DNA from: Phanerodontia chrysosporium
Taxonomy: Eukaryota > Basidiomycota > Agaricomycetes > Polyporales > Phanerochaetaceae
Length of the DNA stretch: 64,000 bases
Assembly: GCA_001910725.1 (NCBI GenBank)
Contig: MJGA01000057.1
Span: 1-64,000, forward strand
Reading direction: 5' to 3'
Shown: piece after piece, positions 60,561 through 64,000 of the stretch
Position numbering within the stretch: the first letter of the stretch is position 1
Layout of the letters: each line of letters begins with the position of its first letter
The notes under the pieces: model-generated
Databases searched by the model: none
What the model saw: only the letters and a program-made list of their open reading frames with translations
Told to the model about the DNA's origin: nothing
Position numbers and translations under genes: made by a program

Positions 60561-61486
60561 TCACTCATCCTTCTTGCCAAGCATGTCGCCAACAGGGAAT
60601 TCGAGCTTGAACTCGCGGAGCCACATGGCGGTGGAGAACGGCCGGACGTCGGGGAAGCCTACGTTGTCCGCGAAGGCTCCGCCGGGGAGGCCGCCCTTGG
60701 CAGAGAAGAACCCGGCCTTGCCGCTCATGCCGGGGGTGAGCGCGACCCAGCGGTCGGTGCCGACGCACGCGTCCTCCTTCCAGCGCTCGCTCTGCGGGAG
60801 CGGCGGGCACGCGATCCTGGACGAGAACGGGACGAAGCGCGAGTTGAAGGGGAGCACGCCGCGCCCGAGGAGCAGCGTGGGCGCGAGGTCGAGCACGAAG
60901 AACGGGTCCTCGGGCGCGTCGGGCGGCGCGACGGCGATGCGCGAGTACGGCAGCGCCGACGGCGACGGCGACGCTGCGCCGCTCGGCACGAACGTGAAGT
61001 GCGCGACGTGTTTCGGGATGTTCCAGTTCTTGCGGCCTGCGTCGGGCGTGCGCGTGAGGGGCCGTGCGGCGGCGCACTGGTGGCACAGAGGGACGCACCG
61101 TTGTACACGGACTCCTTCGTCGAGACGTAAATCCGCGTGATGCGGTTCGCGGCGCTCTTGTTCGGGGGCACTGCGAACTGGCCGGGGACGTACATGAGCT
61201 CGTCGTACGGCCCTGTTGCGGGAGGTCAGCGGGGGCGAAGAGCACGAGACGCGGGCGACGTACCGACGGGGCTGCTCGTGTAGCGCACGATCATGACGAA
61301 CATGAGCCCGCCCTTGAACGCGCCGGACGTCTCGGGGTCCGCATAGCTCGACGCGCCCTCGAGGGTGTTGAAGGCCACAGGCGGCGGGTACGTCCCGCCC
61401 CTGGCGTAGCCAAAGAGCCAGAAGCACTCGCCCTCGCAGTGCCACGGCGCGGGGGCGTCGGCGAACGGGCTTTCGGCGGGGTCCAT
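60561..61486 (-). CDS. Acetoacetate-decarboxylase-fold protein (tentative)
   Basis: Three minus-strand exons, 61486-61264, 61212-61099 and 61036-60561, join exactly to 270 residues. Key motifs: APAPWHCEGECFWLFGY near the start, TSSPVGPYDELMYVPGQF across the first junction, ITRIYVSTKESVYNGRKNWN across the second, and IPKHVAHFTFVP, the pattern of a small-molecule barrel related to acetoacetate decarboxylase (YDELxYVPG, RIYV, NGRxNWxIPK). I did not see the catalytic lysine in its usual setting, so an enzyme activity should not be assumed. No signal peptide is present, and the C-terminus is KKDE. The flanking genes give no pathway context. Confidence 0.65.
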
Positions 61487-62267
61487 GGGGCGTTGGCGGG
61501 GGCTGGAGGGGTGCGGCGTCCAGGGAGGGTGGGCGTCGCGGTGGTTGCGTCTCGGCGCATGTTAGGCCTGCAGCAGCGTGGTAAAGTGCACCGGTTATGT
61601 CCTGCGGTGATCACAGCCGCCCTGGATAACCAAAACTGAGAATCAGAAGATGGGGGATGAGCGCGACGACCCTGCTTGGGCGCGCCGCGCGGGGACCCCG
61701 CGCCATGCCCGAGGACTCCTGACAGCATTTCGGAGCGCCGGTCGAGGCTGAGCGCAGGCAGCTTCTCTGGACCAGGACCGGTGCGTGCATTTTCGCACAC
61801 GCTCCTTGTGTATGCCACATCTCAGCGCGGAACGCCACGTACTTGGAACATGGTCGTCGATGTCGAACCGAGGCCGCTGGACGCCGCTGATGCTAATGCA
61901 AGAATGATGGCGCATCAAAAGGCGCATCACGTCGGTTCAAGCGCCCTAAGCGCTAAGCCCGCCCTCCTGCAGTCCGACCGGGTTACCAGTTTCGATCGTG
62001 CCGGCACCTTTGCGCGAGCATGAAGAAGCAAGTAATCGTTCAGGCATAACGCATAACGATGCAATTCCACTTGTCAATAGCATTTACCTAACTCTTCGGA
62101 CCGTCCTGTATTGTAAGCTAATCGAGATGTTAAAAGATACCGTCGGTCATAACGCCGCGCTCTCATGAAGTTCGACACATCTTGATGGACGAGGGGTGTT
62201 CGCGGTGCGTATTATGTGACGTCAGGTATATGGTACATTCTACGTGTATACGAGTTCGCGGACTCGT
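61487..62267. other. Intergenic, nothing recognised
   Basis: Only short frames; holds the promoter side of the 60.5-61.5 kb gene and the 3' flank of RRM gene D. Confidence 0.5.
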
Positions 62268-63469
62268 CTACGCCAAGACGTCGAATTTCACCTTTTCTCC
62301 CTTCGGCCAGGCATACTGCGCGACGAGGCCGAGCTGACGATTGAGGACGTCCATGGCTTCCGTCGCAGTTTCTATAGAGTCGAAGGTGATAAAAACATCG
62401 CGTCGTTCCATCTCCTCGCCTCGTGGATGACCTGTGAATGTCAGCACGACTGGAGACCTTGCTGGGAAGAGCAACGTACTCATATAAACATCTTCGACTC
62501 GTGATGCATACTCTGCGACGTATGATAATAGCTTCTCCTGATCCCCGGCAAAGCCCATGACGTGCAGTTGTCGGCTTGGTGCTCTTACGGCCGATGGCTG
62601 GCTGGTGCTATACCGCAGCTGTAGCGCAAGCCCACGGTAGCGGAATCTCCGCATCCGGTGTGCTTTCAGGGCTTCTGTCGCCTCTTCAACGGACGAGTAA
62701 CGGACAATACACGTCGGAAGGCCTTTCCGGTCTAACCAGACGTCAGCCGCAGCGTCGGTAGAGAGGAACGGGCCACGCACTGAGGATGATATTCTCCACA
62801 TAGCCAAACCGCCCAAACATGTCTCTCAGCTCCTCAAGATTCGGCCGCGACGACATGTCGAGGCCCGAGACCCACAGCATGCGGCTCGGCTCGCCAACCT
62901 CGACGATGTCGACGGCATAGTTGATGTTCAGCGGCACGTCGTTGAGGCGGAACGGGAACGACTTGTGTTTGTAGATGACGCTGCGCGCGGTCGCGAGCTT
63001 GGCAAACTCGACGTAGCACACGGACCGGCCATGGAGGTCTGCACGGGGGCATTCAGCGCGCGCGGACGCGGGGACAGAGACGGGCGAACGCACTCAGCTG
63101 CAGAATCGTGCCGTACGGCTCCAGCATGTGCTTGATGTCCAAGACGGTCGTCGTCTCCGGGTCGAAGCCGCGCACGATGATCGTGCGCCGCTCCTCGCGG
63201 CGGCCCTTGAACTTGACCCAGTCGGACTCGGGCTCCTGCTCCAGCCGGTCCATCGCGTCGAGCGCAGTGTCGTCGTCGGCGTTAGCGGATGCTAGCCCAA
63301 AGCGCGCCGCGGCTGGTTGCACCTGTGTCGCCGTTGAATAACGGGATGCAGCAGCGACAGAGAGACGGAACCTGAGAGCATGTGTGGTCCGGATGGATGT
63401 GAGGCTTGAGGATGCTTTCGCCAGCGCGACGAGTCGCTGGACGGCACGAGCGGAGCAGAGCCGGGACAT
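62268..63469 (-). CDS. Multi-RRM protein D, probable mitochondrial RNA-binding protein (3 RRM-like units)
   Basis: Exons on the minus strand, 63469-63094, 63038-62781, 62731-62480 and 62431-62268, give exactly 349 residues. The start MSRLCSARAVQRLVALAKAS and following Arg/Ser stretch form a long presequence-like region. Unit 1: TIIVRGFDPETTTVLDIKHM, YGTILQL, then SVCYVEFAKLATARSVI; unit 2: MLWVSGLDMSSRPNLEELRD, FGYVENIIL, then TCIVRYSSVEEATEAL; unit 3: QLHVMGFAGDQEKLLSYV, RVEDVYM, then DVFITFDSIETATEAM. Phase-1 introns fall at the same place in every unit, as in A, B and C. It lies 8.5 kb from C, separated by three unrelated genes. An upstream in-frame ATG at 63526 would add 19 residues. Confidence 0.83.
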
Positions 63470-64000
63470 GAAGCACAGACTATGAAGAAGATGTGAAGAA
63501 GATGGCCTGAAGCGCAGACGCAGCAACGAAGCGAGCTAGGGTGGAGGCAGGTGAAGAAAGCTGAGGAAAAGCGGCGACATCAAGCGTCGGGAGACACAAA
63601 TTCACGCAAGCGCCTGCTCGCCCACCTAGCCGCTAATCGAATCCTTGAGGTGGTAATCAATTTCCACGATAATACGCATGAATATCAGAGACCGTGACAG
63701 TGACATACAAGGGATACATTGATACACACATAATACAGCTGATATTTGTCAAATTGTGAATCCCAAGAGATACGTTGAAATCATCTGTCGCTGCTTGAAG
63801 GCCCTGGGGAGAAGAGGTCCCTTATCAGGCCTTCTCTGCGGTGGTACTGTCCGTGGTAACTAGCTCGTTAGAGCCCTAGGTGTTCTGTTAGCAGCCAAGC
63901 ACTCTCCAAAGTTAGGACGTCATATTCTTACCATCGACTCGTCGCCTCTAAGAGGCAGTTCAGGGCAAGGAGGCAGTCTCCCAGTCTCGAGGCTGACATT
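63470..64000. other. Right end of window, nothing recognised
   Basis: Upstream flank of RRM gene D; no coding frame is supported before the window ends. Confidence 0.45.

Noticed and set aside
1..64000. CRISPR array, tRNA and rRNA genes
   Set aside because: No regularly spaced identical repeats and no TTCGA-loop with matching acceptor stem were found by eye; the sequence is eukaryotic.

Overview
The window looks like nuclear DNA of a mushroom-forming basidiomycete (Agaricomycete). Genes are split by many 48-65 nt introns with GTNNGN donors. Gene families typical of that class are present (DUF6533 and DUF6534 membrane proteins, a small F-box/LRR-like protein), and there is a Ty3/gypsy chromovirus retrotransposon. 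Species cannot be named from the sequence. No CRISPR array, rRNA or tRNA gene was seen.

Layout: 1-9.7 kb is gene-poor, with a degenerate tandem array at the left edge, GCTACG-rich clusters and five scattered copies of a 22-bp word. 9.7-13.2 kb holds a PAK/Cla4-type PH-CRIB gene that lacks its kinase domain, then two convergent mitochondrial genes (succinate dehydrogenase assembly factor SDHAF4 and ribosomal protein uS19m). 16.0-24.8 kb holds an 11-exon gene for an unrecognised 1133-residue protein, a UBE2S-like ubiquitin-conjugating enzyme, the phospholipid methyltransferase OPI3 and a small membrane protein. 25.6-33.3 kb is a complete, recently inserted LTR retrotransposon with 693-bp LTRs, a GGAAA target duplication, a self-priming type primer-binding site and a chromodomain integrase. 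33.9-43.9 kb holds an F-box gene, a HAPSTR/TAPR1-like gene and a 25-exon ABCC/MRP transporter. 44.7-48.2 kb holds a DUF6533 membrane protein and a Cys-rich GPI-type wall protein. 48.4-63.5 kb carries four related multi-RRM genes with mitochondrial-type presequences, interrupted by a two-TM membrane protein, a DUF6534 protein and an acetoacetate-decarboxylase-fold candidate.

The most notable system is the family of four RRM genes. All 14 RRM-like units are split by a phase-1 intron at the same place (end of helix 1/strand 2), so the proteins look built by serial duplication of one symmetrical exon. They probably act on RNA inside mitochondria; that role is inferred from presequence-like N-termini and RRM motifs.

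Caution: between about 27 and 50.6 kb many coding frames are broken by what look like single missing bases in short homopolymer runs. All but one shift is in the same direction. Either the assembly has residual indel errors there, or several genes are truly decayed. Genes at 12-25 kb and 50.8-63.5 kb read cleanly across exons.
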